Positions 9,065 through 18,140 of a stretch of 64,000 bases of DNA are shown piece after piece (within the stretch, counting starts at the first letter, position 1; every line of letters begins with the position of its first letter). The notes under the pieces were generated by a model. That model was not told the DNA's origin, searched no databases, and worked only from the letters and a program-made list of their open reading frames with translations. The DNA is taken from NCBI GenBank assembly GCA_900142905.1, contig FSRV01000001.1, positions 2,108,001 through 2,172,000 on the forward strand, given 5' to 3'. The DNA comes from Burkholderia sp. GAS332 (GTDB lineage Bacteria > Pseudomonadota > Gammaproteobacteria > Burkholderiales > Burkholderiaceae). A program made the translations under genes and the position numbers.

Positions 9065-9688
9065 CTATGGCTTATCGCTTCGCCGATTTGCGTTAATCCA
9101 GGAGGCCTTTCCGTTAATAAGCGTGATGAAGCGAATCAACCCATCAAGCACAAAACGAACGGCTGCCGCCATGGTTGGATGAGTCCGCAGAAAGTCGGCG
9201 AGCGGAGGAGAAGTGCGGTAATACAACTGAACCATCCGTCGGCCAACAGGCGATTGATTCAAGACGCGATCGCGGAAATCTCTGAGCAAGCGCACCTTCG
9301 GCGCGTCGTAATCGCCATACACGGCTGTGGCGAGAAAGCAGCCGAACTTTCGATAGGTCGCGCCACAGAAGGGACAAACGGATTTCTTCGGTTCCCCGCG
9401 ATAGGCGATCATCCGCGGGACCATGCTTTTCTGGCAGTCTTCGCAGACCACGCGATCGCCGGTGGGCTGTACGGGTTGCGCGGCACTCGCAGCGCGCTGG
9501 AGGACGGTTACCTGGGTGGCGCGAGACGCGCGCCTTCCTTGTGTCACTTCAAATTCGACTGTGTCGCCATTGGCGGGGAGTGTCACACCGGAAACGTCTC
9601 GCACACTAACGTGATACTCAATATCGTCTTGCCCAACAATAAAGCCGTATCCCCTCTTTTGAGAGAACCATTTGACCGTTCCACGCAT
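9065..9688 (-). CDS. Cold-shock domain, zinc-ribbon and CFI-box fusion protein
   Basis: The 207-residue protein has three modules. Residues 1-66 form a cold-shock domain with RNP1-like KRGYGFI and a start reading MRGTVKWFSQ. A four-cysteine zinc ribbon (CEDC and CPFC, roughly residues 82-110) follows. From about residue 117 comes a CFI-box type domain: CFLATAVYGD, then LLRDFRDRVL, GRRMVQLYY and SPPLADFL. The C-terminal part is hydrophobic and basic and may touch the membrane. Plain bacterial Csp proteins have about 70 residues, so this is an extended form, probably a nucleic-acid-binding protein tethered to another structure. AAAGGTGG precedes the ATG. It stands alone, with a 349-base region upstream that could include a leader. 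The function of the CFI-box is not established. Confidence 0.8.
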   Translation of the reverse strand: MRGTVKWFSQKRGYGFIVGQDDIEYHVSVRDVSGVTLPANGDTVEFEVTQGRRASRATQVTVLQRAASAAQPVQPTGDRVVCEDCQKSMVPRMIAYRGEPKKSVCPFCGATYRKFGCFLATAVYGDYDAPKVRLLRDFRDRVLNQSPVGRRMVQLYYRTSPPLADFLRTHPTMAAAVRFVLDGLIRFITLINGKASWINANRRSDKP

Positions 9689-10037
9689 TGCGCCACCTTT
9701 CGTTATTCGTCTTCAATTGTGTCTAAGGCATAGATAGACCGCCGGTATTCCCATCGCCCGCGACTCCACGAGTATCGGTAATAGTTGGTAACGCTTGAGC
9801 GATTTCGACAATAAAAGACAAAAGTCCACACTGCGGCGGATCTTCTCCGGTTGCATATAGGCGCGCACGAATACCGATCGATGCCGATGGATTGTGTGCG
9901 CCCATGTCGAATTGCGAGTGCATTTGTGGAGTTTTGTCCAAGGGGCCACATGATGTGCAACGCATAAGCTATGCTGCGCGTCGAGTTATGCCATTGCCCA
10001 CCGCTATTCAAACAACTCGTCCTGAACGATTCGTGCC
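9689..10037. other. Divergent intergenic region (CSD-protein gene and orphan response regulator)
   Basis: 349 bases between two divergently transcribed genes. Short reading frames on the minus strand have no recognisable products. The length would allow a cold-shock-type leader upstream of the CSD gene, but I could not define one. No repeats or strong hairpins were found. Confidence 0.35.
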
Positions 10038-10742
10038 ATGCCATTCCGGATCCTGTTTGTCGAAGACGATGACCGCCTGTCGGCGCTGGTCAGCGACTAT
10101 CTGCGCAAACGCGAATACGAAGTCGAGTCCTTGCTGCACGGCAACGACGCCGTGCCGGCCAACCTCGAGCGTTGTCCGGACCAGGGGACGCTCGACGTGA
10201 ACCTGCCAGTCAAGGACGGTTTCCAGATTTGCCGCGAGGCGTGCGAGCAATTCGACGGCGTGATCATCATGGTGCCCGCGCGCAACAAGCAGTTCGACGA
10301 AGTGTTGGGCCTCGGATTCGGTGCGGATGACCCTATGCATCAATCCATCGAACTGCGCGTGCTGCGGGCGCGCATCAAGGCGCAAGCGCGCCCCGTGACC
10401 ACGCGTATGGCAGAGGCCGCGGAACCCGAGAGCTACACCTTCGGCAAGTTCGAGATCAGCCGGGCCAGCCGCACGGTCAAGCTCCCCGACGGCAGCCTGC
10501 CCGATCTGACATCGGCCGAATTCGACTTGCTGTGGGCGTTGGTGAGTTGCGCAGGCGAAGTGGTGAGCCGCGACGAGTTGATGCGGCAACTGCGCGGTAT
10601 CGAATTCGACGGCCTCGACCGCACGATCGACGGCGGCATTTCCAAATTGCGCCGCAAGCTGCATGACGCCGCCGGTACTTCGCAGCGCATCAAGACGGTC
10701 CGCGGCAAGGGCTATCAGTTCAGCAAGCTGGCGTGGGATTGA
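10038..10742 (+). CDS. OmpR-family response regulator with degenerate receiver domain
   Basis: The 234-residue protein has an N-terminal receiver and a C-terminal winged helix (about 138-231; LTSAEFDLLWALV, recognition region ending GKGYQFS). Acidic residues D10-D12 and the phosphoacceptor D53 (TLDVNLP) are present. The conserved Thr/Ser of the TAR motif is replaced by Pro80 (VPAR), and the conserved Lys-Pro pair is Gln102-Ser103 (MHQSIE). Loss of both the Thr/Ser and Lys switch residues suggests it does not signal by normal phosphorylation, although the DNA-binding domain looks intact. The sequence around residues 45-52 is also unusual. No histidine kinase lies next to it, so it is an orphan. 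It most resembles RstA-type regulators. Targets are unknown. Confidence 0.82.
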   Translation: MPFRILFVEDDDRLSALVSDYLRKREYEVESLLHGNDAVPANLERCPDQGTLDVNLPVKDGFQICREACEQFDGVIIMVPARNKQFDEVLGLGFGADDPMHQSIELRVLRARIKAQARPVTTRMAEAAEPESYTFGKFEISRASRTVKLPDGSLPDLTSAEFDLLWALVSCAGEVVSRDELMRQLRGIEFDGLDRTIDGGISKLRRKLHDAAGTSQRIKTVRGKGYQFSKLAWD

Positions 10743-10843
10743 AGGCGTGTGCTGCGAACGCCGGCGTTGCTTGAGCCGGCAGTCTGCTGCGGGCCTGTAC
10801 GTGCCACAAGCCTGCTCATGAGATCGACAGACAGGGTGCAAGG

Positions 10844-11089
10844 ATGCTGTTCAGTAATCACAGTAATCGAAACTCAACCGTCGAAGCCAGCCGATGGTTT
10901 ATGCCAGGTGATCACCCGCGAGTGGAACGCCAGGGGCAGATGTGGGCCGTTGCCACACCGGAGGGTTGGCGCAAGGTGAACCCAGGCGACTGGATATTGA
11001 CGGATAGCACGGGAAACTCGTGGCCGATGGGGGACCGGGAGTTTCGTTATTGCTACAAGCTTGTTGAAGACCGATTGCCGGATCTTTGA
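10844..11089 (+). CDS. Small conserved hypothetical protein (81 residues)
   Basis: A compact basic-to-neutral protein with PEGWRKVNPGDWILTD and an aromatic-rich C-terminal half (FRYCYKLVED). The PGDWI-type turn occurs in small phage and accessory proteins of unknown role. GCAAGG lies just before ATG 10844. It follows the orphan regulator after 101 bases and is closed by a strong terminator about 60 bases downstream, so the two may form one short unit. I cannot assign a function. Confidence 0.5.
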   Translation: MLFSNHSNRNSTVEASRWFMPGDHPRVERQGQMWAVATPEGWRKVNPGDWILTDSTGNSWPMGDREFRYCYKLVEDRLPDL

Positions 11090-11147
11090 GCGTTGCGGGT
11101 TGTACACGGTTCCGGCACTGGCCCTCGGAGTGGGCCGGAACCCATTC

Positions 11148-11177
11148 GCCGGCCCTAATCGGGCCGGCTTTTTTTTT
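11148..11177 (+). terminator. Rho-independent terminator
   Basis: Perfect 8-bp stem GCCGGCCC (11148-11155) and GGGCCGGC (11161-11168), 5-base loop, then nine T residues (11169-11177). This is the clearest terminator in the window and ends the unit containing the 81-residue gene. Confidence 0.9.
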
Positions 11178-11413
11178 GGCACTTTGCGAAAGCGATGATC
11201 ACCGCCGAAACTGAGCATTGTCGAGCCGGCGGCAGGGAGGGTCCGGGCCCGGTAGCAGTCGCCTGACTGGTTTAGACTGCTGCCTATCGCCGGGTCGACC
11301 GTTGCTTATCCTCGGACATACGGTTGGAGACGTAGTCTGGGACTCGACTATCCGGTGGCGCTGGCCTGGCATCCCGGCCACCCTATGTTGCCGTTCAGCG
11401 AAGATATCTCGCC

Positions 11414-12322
11414 ATGGAATATGTCGAAAGCCTGCGCGTTTTCCGGTCTGTGGTCGAATTGAAGAGTTTCACGCGAGCGGCGGACATGCATGGACTGACC
11501 CGGCCGGCGGTGTCGCGGGCCATAGCGGGGCTGGAAGAGCGGATGGGATGCCGGCTGTTGAACCGAACCACGCGACAGCTCTCACTCACCGAAGCCGCGG
11601 AGCGATTCTACGAAGGCTGCGTGCGCATCCTGGACGATCTGGAGGCACTCGAAGCGGACGTGGCCAACCAGACTCGTGAAGCGGGCGGCGTCTTGCGTCT
11701 GGTCGCCCATACGACAGCGACGATAAGCCGGCTGGTTCCCTTGATCGCCGGATTCAAGCGGGCCCACCCGAAAGTCGCGCTCGATGTGACACTGACGGAG
11801 CGGCCCGTTGATCTGGTGGCGGACGGGTACGACCTTGGCATCGTTGTTCCCTACATGGTGACGAGCGAGACGACCGTTGTCCGCCTGCTGGAGCGAATTC
11901 CGGTTGTCATCGTCGCGACGCCAGAGTATCTGCAAACATCGTCAATACCGCGACACCCATTGGAATTGGCCAATCATCATTTTGTGCTGATGTCGGCATC
12001 GATTCGTCGCCTCGAGATCAGCTTCCGGCATGGCGAGGAAGAGCTGAGCGTGCCGCGTCGTTCCGATATTTCGTCGAACAGCCCCGCGTTCAACCGGGAA
12101 ATGGTGCTGCAGGGTTTCGGAATCGGTCTCGTGCCCGAAGACCTGGTAGACAAAGAGCTGGCTTCCGGAAAGCTGGTCCGGCTACTCAGCGATTTCCAGC
12201 TCATCGACGACAGCATCGAAATCTGGCTCGCTTACAGCAACCGGACACTGCTGCCTGCCAAGGTGCGCGCATTTATCGACTATGCGGCCGTTTTTTTCGG
12301 GGCGCCGCCGACATCGCGCTAG
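11414..12322 (+). CDS. LysR-family transcriptional regulator
   Basis: 302 residues with the N-terminal winged helix-turn-helix (about 1-60; SLRVFRSVVELKSFTRAAD, AVSRAIAGLE, LLNRTTRQLSLTEA) and a C-terminal periplasmic-binding-fold effector domain (about 90-295; TISRLVPLIAGF, PVDLVADGYDLGI). It belongs to the large CrgA/DmlR-like group. The gene stands alone between a terminator and the MarR gene. There is no divergent partner, so its target cannot be read from position. The effector is unknown. Confidence 0.9.
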   Translation: MEYVESLRVFRSVVELKSFTRAADMHGLTRPAVSRAIAGLEERMGCRLLNRTTRQLSLTEAAERFYEGCVRILDDLEALEADVANQTREAGGVLRLVAHTTATISRLVPLIAGFKRAHPKVALDVTLTERPVDLVADGYDLGIVVPYMVTSETTVVRLLERIPVVIVATPEYLQTSSIPRHPLELANHHFVLMSASIRRLEISFRHGEEELSVPRRSDISSNSPAFNREMVLQGFGIGLVPEDLVDKELASGKLVRLLSDFQLIDDSIEIWLAYSNRTLLPAKVRAFIDYAAVFFGAPPTSR

Positions 12323-12525
12323 TTCGGGTAAAGCGACCTGCAACTTGCGCAGAAAAAGGGCTGCATCAGCGGCTACTTGCGATGTTGAAGCCGACTGAAG
12401 CCGGATCGCGTGCGCGCGCCAAGCCGCCTCCCGGCGCAGAATTCCAGGCGTTCCCAAGGGCAATTGATGCGCGAAACGACAACAAACTGATCCCCCGGGC
12501 TGCATCGCTTGCCGGTGGTTGCTAC

Positions 12526-12545
12526 GTTAATCTGTGCGTATGCAC
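12526..12545. promoter_or_regulatory. Putative MarR operator 1, overlapping the marR start codon
   Basis: The 20-base sequence GTTAATCTGTGCGTATGCAC contains the near-palindrome GTGCGTATGCAC and covers the ATG at 12540. It matches the second site at 13029-13048 at 17 of 20 positions. An operator here would let the MarR protein repress its own gene. Confidence 0.65.
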
Positions 12546-12974
12546 TCAAAGGATCATCAGAGCGACTACTGTTTCGCCCTCCGTCAGGCCTCTCGACACA
12601 TTTCGAAGCTTTACGAGCGTCATTTGTCCGAGGCCGGCATCACGCCCACGCAGTTCAGCATTCTCAGCACGCTGGGCCACTGTTCGAGTTTGACGATGGC
12701 CGAGCTGGCTAAGGCCATGGTGATGGACAGGACGACTCTGGTGCGGGCACTTCAACCCTTGTTCCGGCGCGGATTTGTGGCAGTTCCCGCAGCAGGGCAA
12801 AACAATCGGCGACTGCGAGTCGTACTCACGAGCAGCGGGTTGACGAAGCTTGACGAAGCAGCCGCTCATTGGGCAGCTGCGCAGGCCAGCTTTGAACGTA
12901 GCTTTGGGCCGCAACAGGCCGTGCATCTGCAAAGCGAACTGTTCCGCATGACGAACGACGTGTCCGATAGGTAA
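12540..12974 (+). CDS. MarR-family transcriptional repressor of the adjacent efflux operon
   Basis: 144 residues from ATG 12540, with a winged helix: SEAGITPTQFSILSTL, MAELAKAMVMDRTTLVRALQPL and the wing region NNRRLRVVLTSSG. It is a typical size for MarR. The efflux operon begins 115 bases downstream on the same strand. Two matching palindromic sites, one over its own start and one just before the efflux genes, indicate autorepression and control of the pump, probably relieved by an aromatic or phenolic ligand. A GTG at 12534 is an alternative start adding two residues. Confidence 0.88.
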   Translation: MHSKDHQSDYCFALRQASRHISKLYERHLSEAGITPTQFSILSTLGHCSSLTMAELAKAMVMDRTTLVRALQPLFRRGFVAVPAAGQNNRRLRVVLTSSGLTKLDEAAAHWAAAQASFERSFGPQQAVHLQSELFRMTNDVSDR

Positions 12975-13028
12975 CCACAACGCAACAAACTTGTGCACTT
13001 CGGTGCATTGATGCATGAACACCTGAAC

Positions 13029-13048
13029 GCTAATGTGTGCATATGCAC
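13029..13048. promoter_or_regulatory. Putative MarR operator 2, upstream of the efflux operon
   Basis: GCTAATGTGTGCATATGCAC includes a perfect 12-bp palindrome GTGCATATGCAC at 13037-13048. It lies 41 bases before the outer-membrane factor start and resembles site 1 (three mismatches in 20). Confidence 0.7.
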
Positions 13049-13088
13049 TTTAAGCTGTACAAAGCCAAGTTATCCAAAAGGAAAGGAA

Positions 13089-14609
13089 ATGGAAACCATG
13101 ACGAATCACTACCGACCGCAGCCGCGCGCGAGCGCATGGGCGGCCTCGATTGCCGCGGCGGTGGCGGCAATCGGTCTGGCCGGCTGCGTCAACTTCGCCG
13201 GCATCAAGAGCGACAAGCAGATTGCACCGCCCACCAGCTTCGAGACGAAGGAGAGCTTGCCTGCCGAGGGCGGGCAGTGGCCTGCCATGGATTGGGCCAA
13301 GCAGTTCGGCGATGCGCAACTGCCCAAGCTGATCGACGAGGCGCTGGCAGGCAATCCGACGATCGAGCAGGCACGTGCACGCATCGAGAAAGCGTCTTCC
13401 TCTGTTGGCAACGCGCATTCCGCACTCTATCCCAACGTGACGGGAAGCTATTCGTGGACACGCGAGCTCTATAGCGGCAATGGGTCCGTTCCGCCGCCGA
13501 TCAACGGCACCTGGCAGAGCGAGAACAACGTGCTCGCCAGTGCTTCGTTTGACCTCGACCTGTGGGGCAAGAATCGCGAGCGGCTGCGTCAGTCCGTCTC
13601 GCAGGAGAAGGTCGCCGAAGCCGAAGCCGAGGAGGTGCGCATCTCGTTGGCCGCTTCGGTGGCCAGCACCTACAACCATCTTGCGCAGCTCTATGCGTTG
13701 CGCGATATCGAGGTCCGCGAAGTGAAGAATCGCGAGGACATCGGGCGAATCACGGATGGGCGCGTGGGTGCGGGGCTCGACACCAACGTGGAGAAGCAGA
13801 CGGCTAATGGTGAGACCGCGACGAGCCGTTCCAGCGTCAGCGACCTCGACGGACAGATCACGACCGTGCGCTACCAGTTGGGTGCCCTGCTGGGTGAAGG
13901 ACCGGACCGTGGCCTCAAGATCGCCAGTCCATCGCTCGGAGCGGGGGCCAGCGTCGCGCTTCCCGACAACCTGCCCGCCGACCTGATTTCGCGGCGCCCG
14001 GATATCGTTTCGGCCTACTGGCAGGTGGACGCGGCCATCCACGATGTGAAGGAAAAGAAAGCCGAGTTCTTTCCTGGCGTCAATCTTTCCGCAGCGGCAG
14101 GACTGGACGCGTTTGGCTGGGGGCGATTCCTGACGGCCGGAAGCGGTGAGCTTCAGGCGGGACCCGCGATTCATCTTCCTATCTTCGACGCCGGTGCGCT
14201 GCGCGCCCAACTGAAGGGCCGCTACGCGGACTTCGACTACGACGTCGCAACGTACAACCAGACGTTGATCAACGCTTTATCCGATGTTGCCACGCAGGTC
14301 TCGCAGATCCACTCGGCCGACCGTCAACTGGTCGACGCGCAGCAGGCCCTGGACGCGCAGTCCAAAGCCTATCAACTGGCGCTTGTTCGATACAAGGCGG
14401 GGTTGAACCAGCAACTGCAGGTGCTGAACGCGGATGACAACCGGCTCGCAGCCGAAACGGCCGTCGTGAACCTCGAAATGGATCGCCGCGGCATGCAGAT
14501 CGGACTGATCAAGGCACTCGGCGGCGGATTCGATGCTTCACAGGCTGGCCTTGCCGCGAATGCGGAGACACCGATTCCTGCGCCGGCCGGCGGCACGGCA
14601 ACTCACTGA
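13089..14609 (+). CDS. Outer-membrane efflux lipoprotein (OprM/NodT family)
   Basis: The TolC-like channel of a tripartite pump, 506 residues from ATG 13089 (AAAGGAAAGG-type site upstream). The signal peptide ends in a lipobox LAGC, so the mature protein is lipid-anchored in the outer membrane. Two OEP repeats are visible: WAKQFGDAQLPKLIDEALAG followed by IEQARARIEKA, and the second starting near PDIVSAYWQVDAAIHDV. The family motif RRPDIVSA is present. It is the first gene of an operon with the EmrA-like and EmrB-like genes (intervals of 65 and 73 bases) under the adjacent MarR. Confidence 0.92.
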   Translation: METMTNHYRPQPRASAWAASIAAAVAAIGLAGCVNFAGIKSDKQIAPPTSFETKESLPAEGGQWPAMDWAKQFGDAQLPKLIDEALAGNPTIEQARARIEKASSSVGNAHSALYPNVTGSYSWTRELYSGNGSVPPPINGTWQSENNVLASASFDLDLWGKNRERLRQSVSQEKVAEAEAEEVRISLAASVASTYNHLAQLYALRDIEVREVKNREDIGRITDGRVGAGLDTNVEKQTANGETATSRSSVSDLDGQITTVRYQLGALLGEGPDRGLKIASPSLGAGASVALPDNLPADLISRRPDIVSAYWQVDAAIHDVKEKKAEFFPGVNLSAAAGLDAFGWGRFLTAGSGELQAGPAIHLPIFDAGALRAQLKGRYADFDYDVATYNQTLINALSDVATQVSQIHSADRQLVDAQQALDAQSKAYQLALVRYKAGLNQQLQVLNADDNRLAAETAVVNLEMDRRGMQIGLIKALGGGFDASQAGLAANAETPIPAPAGGTATH

Positions 14610-14674
14610 ACGACCCGATCTGCGCTCAGGCGTAACGGCCTGAGCACGACCATCAAACTTTATTGGAGCTACCC

Positions 14675-15835
14675 ATGAACGCACCTCAGTCACCGTCGGA
14701 TAAAGAGCCGGAAAAGAAGCCCGGCAAACGCAAACTTCTGCTCTCGCTGCTTGCCGCCTCGCTCGCGATTGCGGGCGCTGCGTACGGCACTTTCTATTTC
14801 CTCGACGCCCGTCATCACGTGGATACCGACGACGCCTATGTCAACGGCAACGTCGTGCAAATCACGCCGCAGATCACGGGGACCGTCATCGGGGTCAACG
14901 CGGACAACACGCAAATCGTCAGGAAGGGCGAACCGATCGTCCAGATCGATCCCGCGGACGCCAGAATCGCATTGCAACAGGCCGAGGCCAATCTGGGCCA
15001 AACCGTTCGCAGAGTCCATGGGCTCTATGCCGACGATGACCGGTATCGCGCGGATATAGCCGAACGCCAGTCGGATCTTTCAAAGGCACAGGACGATCTG
15101 CGGCGCCGGCTTTCCACGGGCATGACCGGGGCGGTGTCGGATGAGGAAATCTCACATGCACGTGACGCCGTCAGCTCGGCTCAGGCTGCGCTTGAGGCGG
15201 CCCGGCAGCAGCTTGGCGCCAATCGCGCGCTGACGGCCAACACGTCGGTCGACAGGCATCCGGACGTACTGGCCAGCGCCGCTCACGTTCGCGACGCCTA
15301 CCTGGCTTATGCACGCACCACCTTGCCGGCCCCCGTGACCGGATATATCGCGCAGCGCTCGGTTCAGGTCGGGCAGCGCGTGTCGCCCGGCGCATCGCTG
15401 ATGTCGGTGGTGCCGCTCGAGCAGGTCTGGGTCGATGCGAATTTCAAGGAGTGGCAGCTTCGTCATATCCGGGTTGGACAACCTGTCGAGTTGACGGCCG
15501 ACGTCTACGGGTCCTCCGTCGTCTATCACGGCAAGGTAGTGGGCTTTACGCCGGGTACCGGATCGGCACTGGCGTTGTTGCCGGCGCAGAACGCGACCGG
15601 CAACTGGATCAAGGTGGTACAGCGGCTGCCGGTGCGCATCGAGATTCCACCCGCGGAACTGGAGAAGCATCCGCTGCGCGTGGGCCTGTCGATGAACGTG
15701 GATGTCGATGTCAAGGACCCTGCCGGCGCGCAACTCGGTACGGAATCTACGTCGACCTATAAGACGGACGTCTTCGCCAAGTACGGCGACGAGGCCGATG
15801 CCGCGATCGCGCGGATCATCGCCGAAAACGAATGA
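14675..15835 (+). CDS. HlyD/EmrA-family periplasmic adaptor of efflux pump
   Basis: 386 residues from ATG 14675 (TTGGAG upstream). A single N-terminal membrane anchor (LLLSLLAASLAIAGAAYGTFYF) is followed by the biotinyl-lipoyl half-motif VDTDDAYVNGNVVQITPQITG, a coiled-coil hairpin (about 100-190), the second lipoyl half (TLPAPVTGYIAQRSVQVGQRV) and a beta-barrel domain with VWVDANFKE. This links the EmrB-like transporter to the outer-membrane channel. It is second in the marR-linked operon. Confidence 0.93.
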   Translation: MNAPQSPSDKEPEKKPGKRKLLLSLLAASLAIAGAAYGTFYFLDARHHVDTDDAYVNGNVVQITPQITGTVIGVNADNTQIVRKGEPIVQIDPADARIALQQAEANLGQTVRRVHGLYADDDRYRADIAERQSDLSKAQDDLRRRLSTGMTGAVSDEEISHARDAVSSAQAALEAARQQLGANRALTANTSVDRHPDVLASAAHVRDAYLAYARTTLPAPVTGYIAQRSVQVGQRVSPGASLMSVVPLEQVWVDANFKEWQLRHIRVGQPVELTADVYGSSVVYHGKVVGFTPGTGSALALLPAQNATGNWIKVVQRLPVRIEIPPAELEKHPLRVGLSMNVDVDVKDPAGAQLGTESTSTYKTDVFAKYGDEADAAIARIIAENE

Positions 15836-15908
15836 CCTCCGCTCATTGGACCGCGGCACGTAAAAGACGCCGCGCCTTTCTTGCCCGCCACAGGATAGCC
15901 GTATCACC

Positions 15909-17465
15909 ATGAACCCCAACCATCCCAATCACCCGCCGCTGACCGGGGCGACGCTCGCCCTGGGCTCCCTGAGCGTTGGCCTCGCGGGCTTTATGACCGT
16001 GCTCGACTCGTCGATCGCCAACGTCGCCATTCCAACCATTTCCGGCAACCTCGGCGTATCGGTCGACGAAGGCACGTGGGTTATCACCGTCTTTGCCGCT
16101 GCGAATGCCATCGCGATTCCGTTGACGGGCTGGCTGACGCAGAGGCTGGGACAGGTCCGGCTGTTCGTCGGCTCGATCTTGTTGTTCGTGTTCGCGTCCT
16201 GGCTGTGCGGCATCGCGCCGACCTTGCCGATCCTGTTGCTTGCGCGTGCGCTACAGGGGGCCGTTGCCGGGCCGCTCATCCCGATGTCGCAGGCGTTGCT
16301 GCTCAGTTCGTGGCCCAAGGCGAAATCCTCGCTGGCACTCGCGCTGTTCTCGATGATCGTGGTGACCGGGCCGATTGTTGGGCCGTCGCTCGGCGGCTGG
16401 GTGACGGACAGCTATAGCTGGTCGTGGATCTTCTACATCAACATCCCGGTCGGGCTGTTCGCTGCCGCGATGGTCTGGATGCTCTACCGCAAGCGCGATA
16501 CACCGGCCAGAAAGCTGCCGATCGACGTAGTCGGACTGGTGCTGCTAATCGTCTGGGTCGCGTCGCTTCAGGTGATGCTGGACAAGGGCAAGGATCTCGA
16601 CTGGTTCTCGTCGAGCACGATCGTTGTGCTGGCTATCGTTGCGGCAGTCGGTCTCGCGGCATTCATCATCTGGGAGCTGACGGAGAAGAATCCGATCGTC
16701 GACTTGACGCTGTTCAAGCAGCGCAACTTCCTCGGCGGCACCATTTCGATTGCCATCGCGTATGCCATCTTCTTCGGAACGCTGGTGCTGCTTCCGCAGT
16801 GGATGCAGGAATACCTGGGATACCGGGCCGTCGACGCGGGGCTCGCCACGGCGCCGCTGGGCATTTTCGCGGTGATCGGCGCACCCATCATGGGCAAGAT
16901 CTTGCCGCGTTCCGATGCACGCATTATTGGCACGTTCGCGTTCATCGGATTTGCGATCGTCTACTACATGCGTACGTTTTTCTATACCGACATCAGCGAG
17001 GGATTCATCATCCTGCCGACCCTGCTGCAAGGTATTCCGATGGCGCTGTTCTTCGCTCCGCTCACCGTGATCATTCTGTCAGGGCAGCCGCCCGAAAAGG
17101 TGCCGGCCGCAGCCGGTCTGTCCACCTTCGGACGCGTGTTCTTCGGCGGTATCGGTACGTCGCTGGCGAACGTTGTGTGGAATAACCGGACGATCCTGCA
17201 TCATGAGATCCTGACGCAGCAGTCCAGCCCGACCAACCCGATCTTCAATGCGCAGATGAATAGCTACCATTCGCTGCTGGGTCTGGGACAAGGCGCTTCG
17301 TATGCGTTGTTCGATCAGACGGTGCAGGCGCAGGCCGCCATGTTGGGGCTGAATGACGTGTTTTATGGCGCTGCGATCATCATGATCATCATCATTCCGC
17401 TTATCTGGATTACCAAGCCAGGCAAGGCGGGTGGCTCAAGCGATGCCGCCGCGGCTGCGCACTGA
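15909..17465 (+). CDS. DHA2-family MFS multidrug transporter (EmrB-like)
   Basis: The 518-residue inner-membrane proton antiporter has 14 predicted transmembrane helices. Helix 1 carries FMTVLDSSIANVAIPTI, typical of EmrB/QacA. Motif A-like GWLTQRLGQVRLF and motif C-like GPIVGPSLGGWVTD are present, with the linker IFYINIPVG. It forms a tripartite pump with the two preceding gene products and probably exports hydrophobic or weakly acidic drugs. Last gene of the operon. Confidence 0.94.
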   Translation: MNPNHPNHPPLTGATLALGSLSVGLAGFMTVLDSSIANVAIPTISGNLGVSVDEGTWVITVFAAANAIAIPLTGWLTQRLGQVRLFVGSILLFVFASWLCGIAPTLPILLLARALQGAVAGPLIPMSQALLLSSWPKAKSSLALALFSMIVVTGPIVGPSLGGWVTDSYSWSWIFYINIPVGLFAAAMVWMLYRKRDTPARKLPIDVVGLVLLIVWVASLQVMLDKGKDLDWFSSSTIVVLAIVAAVGLAAFIIWELTEKNPIVDLTLFKQRNFLGGTISIAIAYAIFFGTLVLLPQWMQEYLGYRAVDAGLATAPLGIFAVIGAPIMGKILPRSDARIIGTFAFIGFAIVYYMRTFFYTDISEGFIILPTLLQGIPMALFFAPLTVIILSGQPPEKVPAAAGLSTFGRVFFGGIGTSLANVVWNNRTILHHEILTQQSSPTNPIFNAQMNSYHSLLGLGQGASYALFDQTVQAQAAMLGLNDVFYGAAIIMIIIIPLIWITKPGKAGGSSDAAAAAH

Positions 17466-17552
17466 AGGATGGCTGGGCGATGGGAATGTGTAGCAGACCT
17501 ATCGGCCCAGTATATAGAGTAGTAACCTAATTCGATTTCGAAGGAGTTCAAA

Positions 17553-18068
17553 ATGAAGACATCTGAAACCCAAAGACAAATAGTTCGCGTCACGATCGAT
17601 GCTGACGTCACCTTTGAAAGCTTTGTCAAAAGCTTTCAGGAAAGACTCGGGCAATTCGATCAGGCAGCCGTTGCCGCCCTGGCAGGGCAGCCTCGCGAAG
17701 CGGCGGCCGCGATTCAAGGCATGGAGGGAGATCAGGGCTTGATGATATTTTTTACGCTTGACCACGGTCGAGCGCTCACGATGGTCGGGCAAAGCAGGAA
17801 GGTCATCCGGTTCATACTGGGGAACCCACTGGTCGCGATACAGATGACCCGGCACGACGTACGTGCTGGCCAGTATGTTCCTTTAACGCTGATTGCTTAT
17901 GAAGAGGAGGAGAATCGCGTTCGCATCGAGTATGACCAGCCATCGTCCCTTCTCGAGGTTTGCGAAAATGCAGACGTCGACCAAATAGCACGCGACCTCG
18001 ATACAAAGCTTCTCCTGGTGGTGGAGCACGCGATCAACGATGCCTCCCAGGTCGCTGGGACGAAATAG
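17553..18068 (+). CDS. DUF302-domain protein
   Basis: 171 residues with a DUF302-like pattern: an N-terminal strand VRVTIDADVTFESFVKSFQERL, the central LDHGRALTMVGQSRKVIRFILGNP, and VPLTLIAYEEEENRVRIEYDQPSSLL. DUF302 proteins are small alpha/beta proteins of unknown biochemical role. No signal peptide. AAGGAG precedes the ATG by 7 bases. It follows the efflux operon after 87 bases, so it may be read from it or from its own promoter. Confidence 0.75.
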   Translation: MKTSETQRQIVRVTIDADVTFESFVKSFQERLGQFDQAAVAALAGQPREAAAAIQGMEGDQGLMIFFTLDHGRALTMVGQSRKVIRFILGNPLVAIQMTRHDVRAGQYVPLTLIAYEEEENRVRIEYDQPSSLLEVCENADVDQIARDLDTKLLLVVEHAINDASQVAGTK

Positions 18069-18140
18069 CGCGCGTGATGGAATGCTCGGACTCCATGCCG
18101 ACGCGAACGGCGCCAAAGACTGACGCCGCGGGTCGGTTCG

